From: Rotaria sp. Silwood1
Taxonomy: Eukaryota; Rotifera; Eurotatoria; Philodinida; Philodinidae
Direction of reading: 5' to 3'
Assembly: GCA_905250075.1 (NCBI GenBank)
Contig: CAJNOP010000012.1
Span: 3,670,536-3,734,535, forward strand
Length of the DNA: 64,000 bases
Below, piece by piece: positions 53,801-62,303 of the stretch (position 1 is its first letter; each line of letters begins with the position of its first letter). The notes beneath the pieces are model-generated. The model saw only the letters and a list, made by a program, of their open reading frames with translations. It was not told the origin of the DNA and ran no database searches. The translations under genes were made by a program, and so were the position numbers.

Positions 53801-56800
53801 AAAGATCACAAAAATACCGTAAAAATAAAACATCTTGGCAATGATAAATCAATAGCACGAAATTTTCTCAAAATAATCATAACTCATTAGGATTTACATG
53901 GTTCACATACTCATAACTCAAACCCAATTTCACACTTGGATATATTTCCTTGTGAGATCATTTTCCATTGTATCAGAATATAGTGTGATAAATAAACTAT
54001 TGATATCTGTTGTTCGTACAACATTTATTTTTTATAATTTAATTTATGGTACTATCTTATTTGTTTTTCATTCATATCCAAGAATTCGAGAAAATGAATT
54101 TTCATTAACGAACGTTTCGATAAATTTTTATTGATGTTTAGTTTTAACTAGTTTTTCGTTCATTCACTACTCTTGAATGATCTATGTGCATCATGTTTTT
54201 TATGTTCATGTAGTTTGGATATATCTGACTAATCATAGATTATGACAAAATAACATTCTTATTTATTTAACTTACGCGCTTGTGTTTCCGATATAACATT
54301 AAGATTCGTTGCTGAAGAACGTTTGGGTTGACTAGTAGGTGCAGCACGACGTGGACCTGCTTCTTCGTATACTGGTTCTTCAGCTAGAATATTAGAATTA
54401 AAAAAAAAGTTTTGAATACAAAAATATATTTATTTTTACTTTGAATTGTTGGTATACGACGATCGGGTTCTTCTGAATAATCATCGGTTGGTGTCGATAT
54501 TGTTGGTATTTCTTTGAAGAAAAAGATTTTTTTTTTAATCGATCAAGTGATTTATTAAGAATTTTAGAATTACCAGGTTCGACAATCTTTATTGGTTCAA
54601 CTACTTGTTTTTCTTGAGGTTTTTCAGTTGGTTTTGCAGCTGGCTTCTCTTGAGGTTTTTCAGCTGGTTTTGCAGCTGGCTTCTCTTGAGGTTTTTCAGC
54701 TGGTTTTTCAGCTGGCTTCTCTTGAAGTTTTTCAGCTGGTTTTTCAGCTGGCTTCTCTTGAGGTTTTTCAGCTGGTTTTTCAGCTGGCTTCTCTTGAGGT
54801 TTTTCAGCTGGTTCTTTATCCTTTTTATCAGCTGGTTTTCGTACACGTTTTGGTTTACCACGTTTTTCTAATTTTAATCAAAATATTGTAATAAATAACA
54901 AAAAAAAAAAAAACAACAAGAATATTCATTACCTTTGATAGTTACACGAACAGGTTGTGTTGCTTGACCAGCTTCATTCCATGCTTCACACATCCATTCA
55001 CCACTATCTTCAACATATCCATCTGGAATTGTTAATTTGGCTGTTGTACCATCGTATTCTTGTACAAAGTCCTTTTTCCAAAAAAAATTATCGAATGTTC
55101 ATTTAAATAGTTTTTTAACTTACAGCCGACGGCTTAACTTCTTTTTTATTGAGAAACCATGTTATGTCAGGTTTTGGAGTACCAGTTACTTTACATTGAA
55201 TTTGTACTTTATCACCATCATTGGCTGTCTAAAAAATTACAATAAAATATTTGTATCAAGTGTCAATTCTTAATTTTTGTTAAAAATAGAATTTTCTAAT
55301 TAAATGAATGTTTTTCAAGATGTTTTTAACAAAAAACACAATTTCTAAATGAGAGTTTATACACTGTTATCGAATATCAATCGAAAGGTTTTGAAAAAAT
55401 ATTTATATATATCTTAAGAGTGTAAGAGTAAAGGTAGCATTCTAATACTCTAACGGTTATTTCACTCTTAACAACTTCTCGTCATCCAAAGTATTAGGAA
55501 CTGTCACGATAACTCTGAAAACATCTCAATCTGAGTAGAGTCAATGGAAATCAATGAAGGCGAAGTTGAAAAGGATAAAACACTTATAGGCTGATCCCTT
55601 ATGATTACTAAGAAATGAAACAAACAAAATCAAAAATATCTCTGGAAGTTTTGTAGAAAAACAGCTTCCTACTCTTCTTATTTTTGGCTTTTTATCTAAC
55701 CAAGAAAATTCCTAGAAAACTTTTTTCTTTTATTAAATAAGTTTTGATATTTTAGTGTATTCGACCATAAAGCAGAACACTTGTGTTTATTTTTAGATCG
55801 ATCCTAGTAGATCGAATTTAATTTTTCAGGACATAAAATAGTCAAAGTGTGTGTACAGTTAGCTTTGGAAAGATTTAAATTAATCAATCGAAACTGAAAC
55901 TCTGATTTATTTATATGGTTAGAATAGAAACTAAGGAGTCAGTTAAAAAAACTGCTAAAACTCATTCAGTAGAAATTGAGTTATGCATATTTTTATCTTC
56001 GACGTGCAACAGTATAATGCCATTGCTATTCATCCATATTCATATAAAGACATTAACATACCACTTCTTTTGGCTTATCACGAAAAACAGGTGCTACCGT
56101 TTGTTCAGCTGCTGCTGCTGGAACATTTTTTGATTCGTCCGGAGGAGTTACTTTTGGTTTAGGTTTTTCTTGTTCTTCTTCATCTTTCCTATAAAAATAA
56201 TTTGTAAAAAGAAAAGCAATATATAATGTAATAAATCATTATACGGTGGTTCTGCTTCAACATCGACATGTAAATTAACTAATGCTTGTGTATCTCCAGC
56301 ATCATTCTTAGCTAAGATTTTATAAACACCAGTATCAGATGAAGTAGCATTCTGAATAAAGAACAATAAATCATTATTGGATTTTCTTTTTTTCTTTTTA
56401 TAGTAAAAAGATAAGAAACTCACAAGAATTTCAAGTATACATAAATATGTATCATCAGTTTCCTTTTTTTTACTAATCTTATATTTATTTGGTGTATCTT
56501 TTATTTCAGTTTTAGCTTTTTTCCATGTTATTTTTGGTTCTTGTTTTCCTTTACAACGATATTCAATTTTAATTGTTTTTTGTTTTGTATCTTTTGTAAT
56601 TTTGGGTTTTTCAAATGCCGGTGCTAATTTATCTAATTGTTCTAAATTAGCTTTATCACCTATTACAAAAAAAAGCAAACAAAGCAAAATATCATATATA
56701 ATCTATTGTAATTATCAAATAAAATACCAGCAATTTTAATAACAATATTAGCGACTGATGTACCAACTTCATTTGATATTGTACATTTGTAGAGACCACC

Positions 56801-58395
56801 ATCCGATGATACTAAATTCTATATATATATATATATAAATATAAATAAGAAAATTTTGTAATCAATAAATAAAATAACGATTGATTAACCTTGATATCGA
56901 GAAAAATACTATATTGATTTCCTCCACTTCGATACATGCGTGGTATATATTTATCAACATTAAGTAACTCTTTTCCATCTTTAGTCCAATATATTGATGG
57001 ACTTGGATCAGCAGCAATATCGATTTGAATAACAGCAGTTTTAGCATCTTGCTTAATTGTTGGTTTACCAAGAAATGTTGGTGCAAGGCCATCCGGTAAT
57101 CTTAATAATAAGATGATAAAATTTATATGAAAATTTGTTGTTTTCTTTTTTGTATTTTAATACAAACTTGAAATCAATTCCTTCAATATTCAATTGAATA
57201 CTTGCTGTTCCATCACCTTTAGCATTTTTTGCTGTAGCTTTATATAATCCTGAATCTTTTGTTCCTATTTGAAAAACTTCAAGAAATATTTTATGTATGT
57301 TTCCATCTGTTACGATTCCTTGTTTATATTTTGTTCCGAGAGCAAGAGCTTTTCCATCAAGTGTCCATGTAAAACTTGGAACTGGATCAGCTGTACATTG
57401 ACATTCTAAAAGTGCTGATTCTTCAAACATACGAACTTCAGGTGTTTTAATAAATGAAGGTCGACCACCAGCACTTTGATCTGGACCTAAATAAATATAT
57501 TTTCAATTTTTTAATAATCAATAACTTAGTGTATTGTTATTTCAATTAATTACACAATACAAAACCTTACAATGTTATGTATCATTTATACTATTATATC
57601 AATAGTAAATATTTACATATGGTGAATCTGTATGTATGAATGAAAGTTTTATATAGAATACTTACTCTCAAGATTTAAGGCAATATGTGCATTGCTTTCT
57701 CCTAATTTGTTTTTTGCTAAAACTTTATATTTGCCAGCATCTGATGCATTAACATCATCAATTTCAAGACATGCAACATATGTATTATTTGGTAAAGCAT
57801 CACAATAAATTAAATAACGACCAGAATCTTGTAATGGTATATCATCATGTGTCCAAAATATATCTGGTTTAGGTTCAGCAGATATTTTACATTCAAATAT
57901 TAAACGTTTTCCATCATTTTCTTGTCTTATACTTGGTTTTTGAATAAATACTGGTGTAGTACCTTCAGCCGAACTAAACAAAGTTCAAAAAAACAAAAGA
58001 CGTTTTTTGTTTTTTATTCAATTTAAATAAATCAAATAAGACTAGATTTACTTAGCAGCACTATTTGTTGTTTCAGTATCATCATCACTTGAAAGATTTA
58101 AATTAACATTAGCTGTTATTTCACCGGCTTTATTTTTAGCGACAATTTTATATGTACCAGCATCATTAGCACTAAGATCAGAAATTTCAAGTGCAACATT
58201 GTAATTATTTCCTGTTGCAACTTGAATTGTTTGTTTATGTTTAGTTGAATTTGAAATTTTATTATTATTTTGAAACCAGGTTATATCAGGCTTGGGTGTA
58301 CCTTGCACTTGACATTCGAGAAAAAGACGTGTAGGATCATCTGGTTTTTGTCGAATATCTGGCGGTTTAGAAAACCGTGGTGCACTAGCCGCCAT
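29051..58395 (-). CDS. unc-22: Twitchin (UNC-22/projectin-type giant muscle kinase), complete gene
   Basis: A 29-kb gene of about 50 exons, read from the ATG at 58395 ([15 protein letters not shown]...) to the stop at 29051. The product is a giant sarcomere-associated protein that binds thick filaments and carries a mechanically regulated kinase. I count about 24 Ig and 15 Fn3 domains. The order is Ig x6, Lys/Pro/Glu linker, RRPS-rich segment, Ig x5, Fn3/Ig superrepeat, Ig-Ig-Fn3, kinase with regulatory tail, Ig x5. Ig-Ig-Fn3-kinase followed by five Ig domains is the diagnostic twitchin arrangement; titin and obscurin differ. The length is roughly 4,700 residues (my estimate), shorter than what I recall for nematode twitchin (about 30 Ig and 31 Fn3). 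Exon junctions checked by phase all agree. Introns are mostly 50-90 bp, with about nine of 0.3-1.7 kb. No in-frame stop was met in the chain, so it looks intact. Sub-regions are listed separately. Confidence 0.93.
29821..30618 (-). other. Ala/Pro/Glu/Lys-rich exon between the third and fourth post-kinase Ig domains
   Basis: A single 798-bp exon, the largest of the gene, encodes 266 residues. It starts [12 protein letters not shown], passes through about 225 residues of Ala/Glu-, then Ala/Pro/Glu-, then Lys/Glu/Pro-rich low-complexity sequence (repeats of [11 protein letters not shown] and PEKKP types), and ends in the first half of an Ig ([15 protein letters not shown]). It is much richer in G+C than its surroundings because of GCN and CCN codons. 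It lies between the Ig starting [13 protein letters not shown] (31065) and the Ig starting AKFVKHI. It resembles a PEVK-type spring or spacer; such a module at the C-terminal end is not part of the twitchin layout I know. Confidence 0.85.
31283..31975 (-). other. Twitchin second post-kinase Ig and Arg/Ser-rich linker
   Basis: Exons from 31975 encode [16 protein letters not shown]..., then an Ig ([37 protein letters not shown]). This matches the second post-kinase Ig of twitchins, which has the same xFTFxLRxRLIQ start. A separate exon (about 31283-31460) encodes a basic Ser/Arg/Pro-rich linker including [12 protein letters not shown]. The first exon here is the shared acceptor for the long isoform and the proposed short isoform. 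Confidence 0.8.
32069..32225 (-). CDS. Probable alternative first exon of a short, kinase-less twitchin isoform
   Basis: On the minus strand an ATG at 32225 opens 52 codons ([10 protein letters not shown]... to QSVGPL) that run straight to a donor at 32067-32068. The exon ends with one base (T, phase 1), exactly like the upstream Ig exon ending at 33692. Both can therefore join the next Ig exon at 31975 in frame. The ATG frame cannot be entered from the upstream exon: the possible two-base starts just upstream of the ATG all create a stop when joined. Splicing to the nearby acceptor (TTGCAG at about 32241) puts the exon in another frame that stops. The simplest reading is an internal promoter in the 1.7-kb intron. 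The short protein would have a Tyr/Ser/Arg-rich head plus four Ig domains and the Ala/Pro/Glu/Lys linker, comparable to telokin from the vertebrate MLCK gene. No TATA box was evident upstream. Confidence 0.65.
33692..34054 (-). other. Twitchin first post-kinase Ig domain
   Basis: Two exons encode [16 protein letters not shown]...ISPPVVSWYRDN-type Ig sequence (the true text reads [13 protein letters not shown]), ending [15 protein letters not shown]. This matches the Ig immediately after twitchin kinase. The second exon ends at 33692 with one base of a codon (phase 1). That matters because the alternative first exon at 32069-32225 ends in the same phase. Confidence 0.85.
34112..35437 (-). other. 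Twitchin kinase domain and regulatory tail
   Basis: Exons join in phase across 35437-34112. Motifs in order are [17 protein letters not shown] (Gly-rich loop), TYAAKF (ATP lysine), the helix-C region RHEMEVM, HLDLKPEN (catalytic loop; the HLD form in place of HRD is typical of twitchin/MLCK/titin kinases), CDFGLA (Mg-binding DFG), [21 protein letters not shown] and HPWL. The tail [17 protein letters not shown]...[20 protein letters not shown] is the autoinhibitory extension of twitchin kinases. All catalytic residues are present, so it should be an active Ser/Thr kinase. A basic insert ([16 protein letters not shown], about 35790-35865) links the last Fn3 to the kinase. Confidence 0.93.
35918..48731 (-). 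other. Twitchin Fn3/Ig superrepeat region
   Basis: In transcript order from 48731, with starting motifs: Fn3 Fn3 ([21 protein letters not shown]), Ig, Fn3 Fn3, Ig, Fn3 Fn3 Fn3, Ig, Fn3 Fn3, Ig, Fn3 Fn3 Fn3, Ig Ig, Fn3 Fn3, Ig Ig, Fn3. That is 15 Fn3 domains, most with the W-x-x-P-x-x-DGG motif and a Y-x-F-R-V strand, and 8 Ig domains. The KPEGPLEV/APxxPEV alternation marks the first and second Fn3 of each unit, as in twitchin. Long introns inside this region (37243-38404, 39712-40689, 45016-46524) carry no extra domains that I can see. Confidence 0.85.
40180..40645. repeat. Inverted-repeat element in a twitchin intron
   Basis: The left arm around 40182-40250 contains CAAATAGTGATTC, and the right arm around 40575-40645 contains its reverse complement GAATCACTATTTG. 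The flanks also pair (CTTTTCTGTTGTCG with CACTTTTCATTTGAC in reverse). It lies entirely within the intron 39712-40689 between two domain exons. No coding capacity. It is shorter and more degraded than the elements at 4.5 and 25.7 kb. Confidence 0.45.
49450..52979 (-). other. Twitchin second Ig block (five Ig domains)
   Basis: Five Ig domains follow the phosphorylation segment. They begin at [14 protein letters not shown] (52950), [14 protein letters not shown] (52500), [14 protein letters not shown] (50660), [14 protein letters not shown] (50235) and [15 protein letters not shown] (49815). Several lack one of the canonical cysteines, as is common in twitchin Ig domains. The 1.4-kb intron 50935-52368 lies inside the second domain and contains only repeat-like A/T-rich sequence. 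Confidence 0.8.
53155..53343 (-). other. Twitchin RRPS-rich phosphorylation segment
   Basis: This exon encodes a basic, Ser-rich linker between the N-terminal Ig block and the next Ig run. It holds several RRxS sites: [25 protein letters not shown] and [17 protein letters not shown]. The last, RRPSL followed by a VIPDWP motif, resembles the cAMP-dependent protein kinase site known in molluscan and nematode twitchins; in molluscs its phosphorylation releases catch tension. Three small exons upstream (about 53500-53530, 54277-54390 and 54440-54515) encode further Ser/Thr/Pro-rich linker. That this protein is PKA-regulated is an inference from the motif. Confidence 0.75.
54574..54869 (-). repeat. 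PEVK-like linker encoded by a 36-bp tandem repeat
   Basis: The exon encodes a Lys/Pro/Glu/Ala linker of about 98 residues, built on repeats of the type [12 protein letters not shown]. At DNA level 54619-54820 is a tandem array of about five near-identical 36-bp units. Copy differences include Ala for Glu and one Leu for Pro. Such charged, proline-rich segments are extensible spacers in titin-class proteins; projectin has a PEVK region in its N-terminal part. The array is prone to copy-number change, so allele length may vary. The plus strand also has long open frames here, but they are antisense shadows of the repeat. Confidence 0.85.
54933..58395 (-). other. Twitchin N-terminal block of six Ig domains
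   Basis: Six I-set Ig domains, each with the W...(D-x-G-x-Y-x-C/A) pattern. They start at [11 protein letters not shown] (58380), [11 protein letters not shown] (57950), [10 protein letters not shown] (57450), [11 protein letters not shown] (57080), [11 protein letters not shown] (56620) and [10 protein letters not shown] (56085, interrupted by the 0.8-kb intron 55231-56061). [14 protein letters not shown] closes the sixth. Acidic/Thr-rich and Pro-rich spacers separate domains 1-2 and 5-6. This matches the N-terminal Ig run of twitchins, which in the family contributes to thick-filament anchoring. The ATG at 58395 is the first in frame and directly precedes the first Ig. Confidence 0.85.
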
Positions 58396-59656
58396 TCTTC
58401 TCTTTCTCTTGCTATTAATCCAACAATTTACTAACTAATTATCTATCAAAAATAAAAATAAAAGTAAATAATAAAAATATCAATAAAAAGAATATATTAG
58501 CCCTCCATTTTAGTTATATATGTATATATGTGTATACATATGGAAGAAAAGTATCAAAGAAATAATCATAAAAAAAATATTATAGAGATAGTTGACGACA
58601 ACCTAAGCCTAAATGAGAGAAAGGGAGAGAGAGAAGAAACAAGACGAAGAAAACTATGTACTATTGTATACGGTAAAAAATATCCCCTTATTCCTATATA
58701 AACGCGTTAGCCGGTGCTGATCATCGAAGTATCTCCATATACACACGCTTGAAGAAGAGGGAAAAAGAAGGGTGGTACACTCTGGTGCTAACTGAAAGAG
58801 CGGAAGATGATGACAAAAGTTCTTTTCTCTTTTTTCTTGTATATGATATCAGTTGCATTCTGATGTGGTTTTTTTTTCCACATTCGTTTTCTACAAAGAA
58901 CAGAAAGAATATTTCTCAACAACTTATAATGGACCATGAAGAATTTGTATATAAATATGTATAGAGTCGCCAAACGAAAGTTTCTCTCTGAAAACTAGAG
59001 AATAATTATAAAAAAAAAGAAGACTATTGATAAGATAGCAACACACCCATCCATCTTTAATGATAATATAATTAGAACTAGAATACACAAAAGCGTATTG
59101 TAGTTAGATGATATGACCAAAAAACGAGCAAATGTTTTATGATAAAGTCGAGCAATGTGATCGACATTAAGATGACAATAAAGCAAAAAGAATGTTAATC
59201 GTCCCTGGATGCATACAAGCATAAATAATGCAAAGCTTAATCGTCATGATAATGACCGCTATAGACATCGATATCCATCAATTATGCTCTTTTCCACGAT
59301 TGAAAAACCATCGTTCTCTATTCGATTGAATAAGCAAATATTTTATCATACAAAAAAATATTTCCAACATGCAAATGAGTTTTTTTTTTTTTTTTCATTT
59401 TAAGATTTATATCAATGCATCTTACTCTTATATTGATATATATACACATTGCTGTCTAGATATTAACAAACCTTAAAGAAAACGAAGTTGATTAGACTGA
59501 TGTAAAAAAGAAAAAAAAAACTCGCGAAAAACAATGAAAGTTGCATTTGTTTCCTTCGTTTTCTTCTACATAGAAAAAAACGAGATGCATGTCTATTAAT
59601 AGATGAAATATATATACAAACGCATACGCCACCATACGCTAGATGTTTCCTCGGCC

Positions 59657-59691
<35 letters not shown>

Positions 59692-60448
59692 TATGAAAGT
59701 GGGTGTCTGCAACTGATGTGGATAATCATACTAGTGCAAGCATAAGAAGGTTGCACATTAACGTTGTCTTCATCAATAGAATACTGTCGTATGCATGATG
59801 ATGACGACATGATAATATTTAGCAATAGATAGGAGATATCCTTATCGAAAAAATCTATAACACAAGATACCAGTAGAAAATAATAGCAAAAAACAATTTC
59901 ACATGAAGTATTCTATTGATACAATCTATCGTATAACTAAGACAAAATAGACAATGATGATAGAAAACAAAAGCCCTTGATTATTAACAAGAAAAAGACC
60001 AGTGTACCTGTCAATTTTTTTGTATAAACAAATGAAAAGATTAAAGTTCAGAGTATTCAAAACAGATACATTCTTATAATATTGATCCAAAAATCAAAAA
60101 ACAATAATATAATATCAAGACTTTTTCTTCTTTTTTTTTTTCTTTTTATAAATATGATTAACAGTTTTTAGTTTTTGTTATACTTTGAATGCTTCTATAC
60201 CTACATTTTATATCACTCTAGAACTTATACTGCGTTTCTTTTTTATTCTGCACTTACACACATATTGATACCATCAAACAATGACCTTCTGGAATTAATT
60301 TTCAAGTTTTTCTTATAGACTAGTGACAGACTACATCAGTTGTATAAACGAATAATAGTTGTGCATATTAAGTTATCGATCACCCATACTTAAGAATGTC
60401 GTGCAAAAACAACAACAACAACAACAACAACAACAATCATGATTATCA
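58396..60448. other. Twitchin upstream region
   Basis: No coding exon recognised. A CTATATAAACG motif at 58691-58701, about 300 bases upstream of the twitchin ATG, is nearly symmetrical and could act as a TATA element for the minus-strand gene. A purine-rich (GAGA) run at 58616-58640 lies between it and the ATG. At 59659-59692 there is an (AT)n microsatellite of about 16 dinucleotides, and at 60408-60436 a (CAA)n run of about nine units. The promoter assignment is tentative. Confidence 0.4.
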
Positions 60449-61387
60449 TCATCTTATGTTTATTCTTCTTTTCTTCATTTCACTATGTCTATTACATAGA
60501 GATAAAATATAAATAGTTAATGCATGAATTTTAAAATCACATTCATAAATATAATAATATACACATAATGGTATACATATAAGTGTAATGAAAAATGGAA
60601 AAATAAAAATAAAAATAATATTTAAATTATTACGTATTAATTTATGATCAATAGAATGTGACATCATATTATCTTCTATTGTATTTAAATGTTTTCGAAT
60701 ATTATTTCTACAAGATTTAATAAAACAATAATCAGTTTGAGTTGAAAATGAACTTATTAAACATTGACGATCAGATTTACAAGAACGAGTACGTACAATA
60801 TGACCTATAAAATAAAAAAATTATAGATAGCAAAACTGGAAATAATGTGACAGTATCTTCGATAATCTTAATCTTTATATAATCTGACAGTTAAGATAAT
60901 TTTTCTTTTGATTAATGGTATATTGACATAAAATGAAATTTGACTGGATATAATCTTGATAGAAAAATCTTTTGTTTCATTTTATTTTTCGATTTTTTGT
61001 TTTAAAATTTTAATTTCATAATAATAATAAATTATTCTTACCAATGCCACAAGTAACTGAACATGAACTCCATTCTGACCATTGTTGCCAATCATTGATT
61101 TGAATACATGTTTCTGAATTAATAAAACATTCAATAAGATTATCTAAGATTTGTTGTAAATTATTATCATTAATCATATTTGTATAAGCTCGTAATATTT
61201 GATCATTTTTACATTTATCAAGTTCTTTACTACACAAATGGATAAGTATTTGTTTTATAATTGGATATCGCCATAATGCTTTTAAAATTAAATCAAAATA
61301 ATATCGATCTTCATTACTATACACGTATCTATAGATAGTAAATAGTAGTCCAATAATTACAAATGAGTAATACATTAGATTGTTCAT
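60449..61387 (-). CDS. Small membrane protein with one thrombospondin type 1 domain
   Basis: Two exons (61387-61042 and 60804-60449) join in phase 1 to give 233 residues. A hydrophobic N-terminus (residues 5-20) is probably a signal peptide. About 75 residues of helical, Cys-containing sequence (CSKELDKC, CFINSETC) follow. One TSP1 domain starts at about residue 96: WQQWSEWSSCSVTCGIG, then R-T-R-S-C and cysteines at 130, 142 and 147. WxxWxxWxxC is the C-mannosylation motif of TSP1 repeats. A second hydrophobic segment (about 177-200) is a transmembrane helix, followed by a short basic tail (KKRRINIR). The topology is that of a type I surface protein with a tiny ectodomain. I do not recognise a named orthologue; no function can be assigned beyond extracellular binding. 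Confidence 0.8.
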
Positions 61388-62303
61388 TTGATTTAAAAAT
61401 GAAAGAAAACCCGCGAAAATATCCTGTCAACAGAGAAAGAAAAAGCGATCAGAAAATATTTACAATACAAACATTTGTTTTAATTTATTAATCATTTAAA
61501 CTATAAAGTACAAATGTTAACATCAATTGAACTATTTTATAAACAAATTTTCGATATCCACAATACAATCTTAGTTATATAATTCAATTCAATATATATT
61601 TATTTGTTTCCTAAATGTTTTCTCTTTATTTTCTATTATTTACTCCATCAAGTAATATCTCTTGTCGATCAATAACTTTGCTAATGGCAATTACATTCTT
61701 AACATATCCAGTTGAGTAGGTCATCGAATCAGAAACATATTTATATTTCTGTTTTGTTTCGAGCATAAAATCGAACAGATTTGTTTGCATAATCATTTAT
61801 ATTGTCACATCGAACAGGATATTACAAACTATATGAATTTTTATCTATTTATTTTTCTTCTCCCGAAAAAAAAAACCCCGAATATTTATTATTTTATATT
61901 GACAATAATACACACAATACAAATATAATATATATGTATATTAATAATAATGTTTCGATAAAATACCAAGGTGAAGGCGCGCACATATACATTAAAAACT
62001 TATTTATCAGTCTAACCGACAAAGAAGACAAAAGAAAAGACTAGATTAAATATCAAGATAACATATTTTGCGTAAAATTCTTTGATTTAAATACAAGCTA
62101 ATGTAAAATATCTGAATATCATGATGTCAATTAATCAAGAACAAAAAAAAAGAAAAAAAAAAAAAGAAACTAGCTCTAAGAAGATAAAATATAGACAAAA
62201 GTCTAAAACATGCACAATAAAAAAAAATCACCACAGTACAAAAGCGCACTAACATACAGCGAAAGATTATTAAACATGACTATATTAAATTATGATATTC
62301 TCG
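61388..62303. other. Intergenic A+T-rich tract
   Basis: This lies between the TSP1 gene start and the FEZ gene stop, both on the minus strand. No coding exon recognised. The FEZ 3' UTR and TSP1 promoter must share it. Poly-A runs at 62140-62165 and a short open frame at 61802-62044 look like simple sequence. Confidence 0.45.

Noticed and set aside
54592-54891. Long overlapping open frames on both strands (Phe/Leu/Gln- and Lys/Asn/Leu-rich)
   Set aside because: They arise from the 36-bp tandem repeat. Only the minus-strand KPxE frame links in phase to flanking twitchin exons.
58749-58964. Plus-strand ORF with an upstream TATATAAA (58692)
   Set aside because: The protein is low-complexity with no family features. 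The TATA-like motif is nearly symmetrical and more plausibly belongs to twitchin on the minus strand.
59655-59695. (AT)n run, together with the (CAA)n run near 60410 and CA-rich 32470-32505
   Set aside because: Ordinary microsatellites. They were considered as CRISPR-like or regulatory repeats, but there are no spacers and no unit structure beyond di/trinucleotides.
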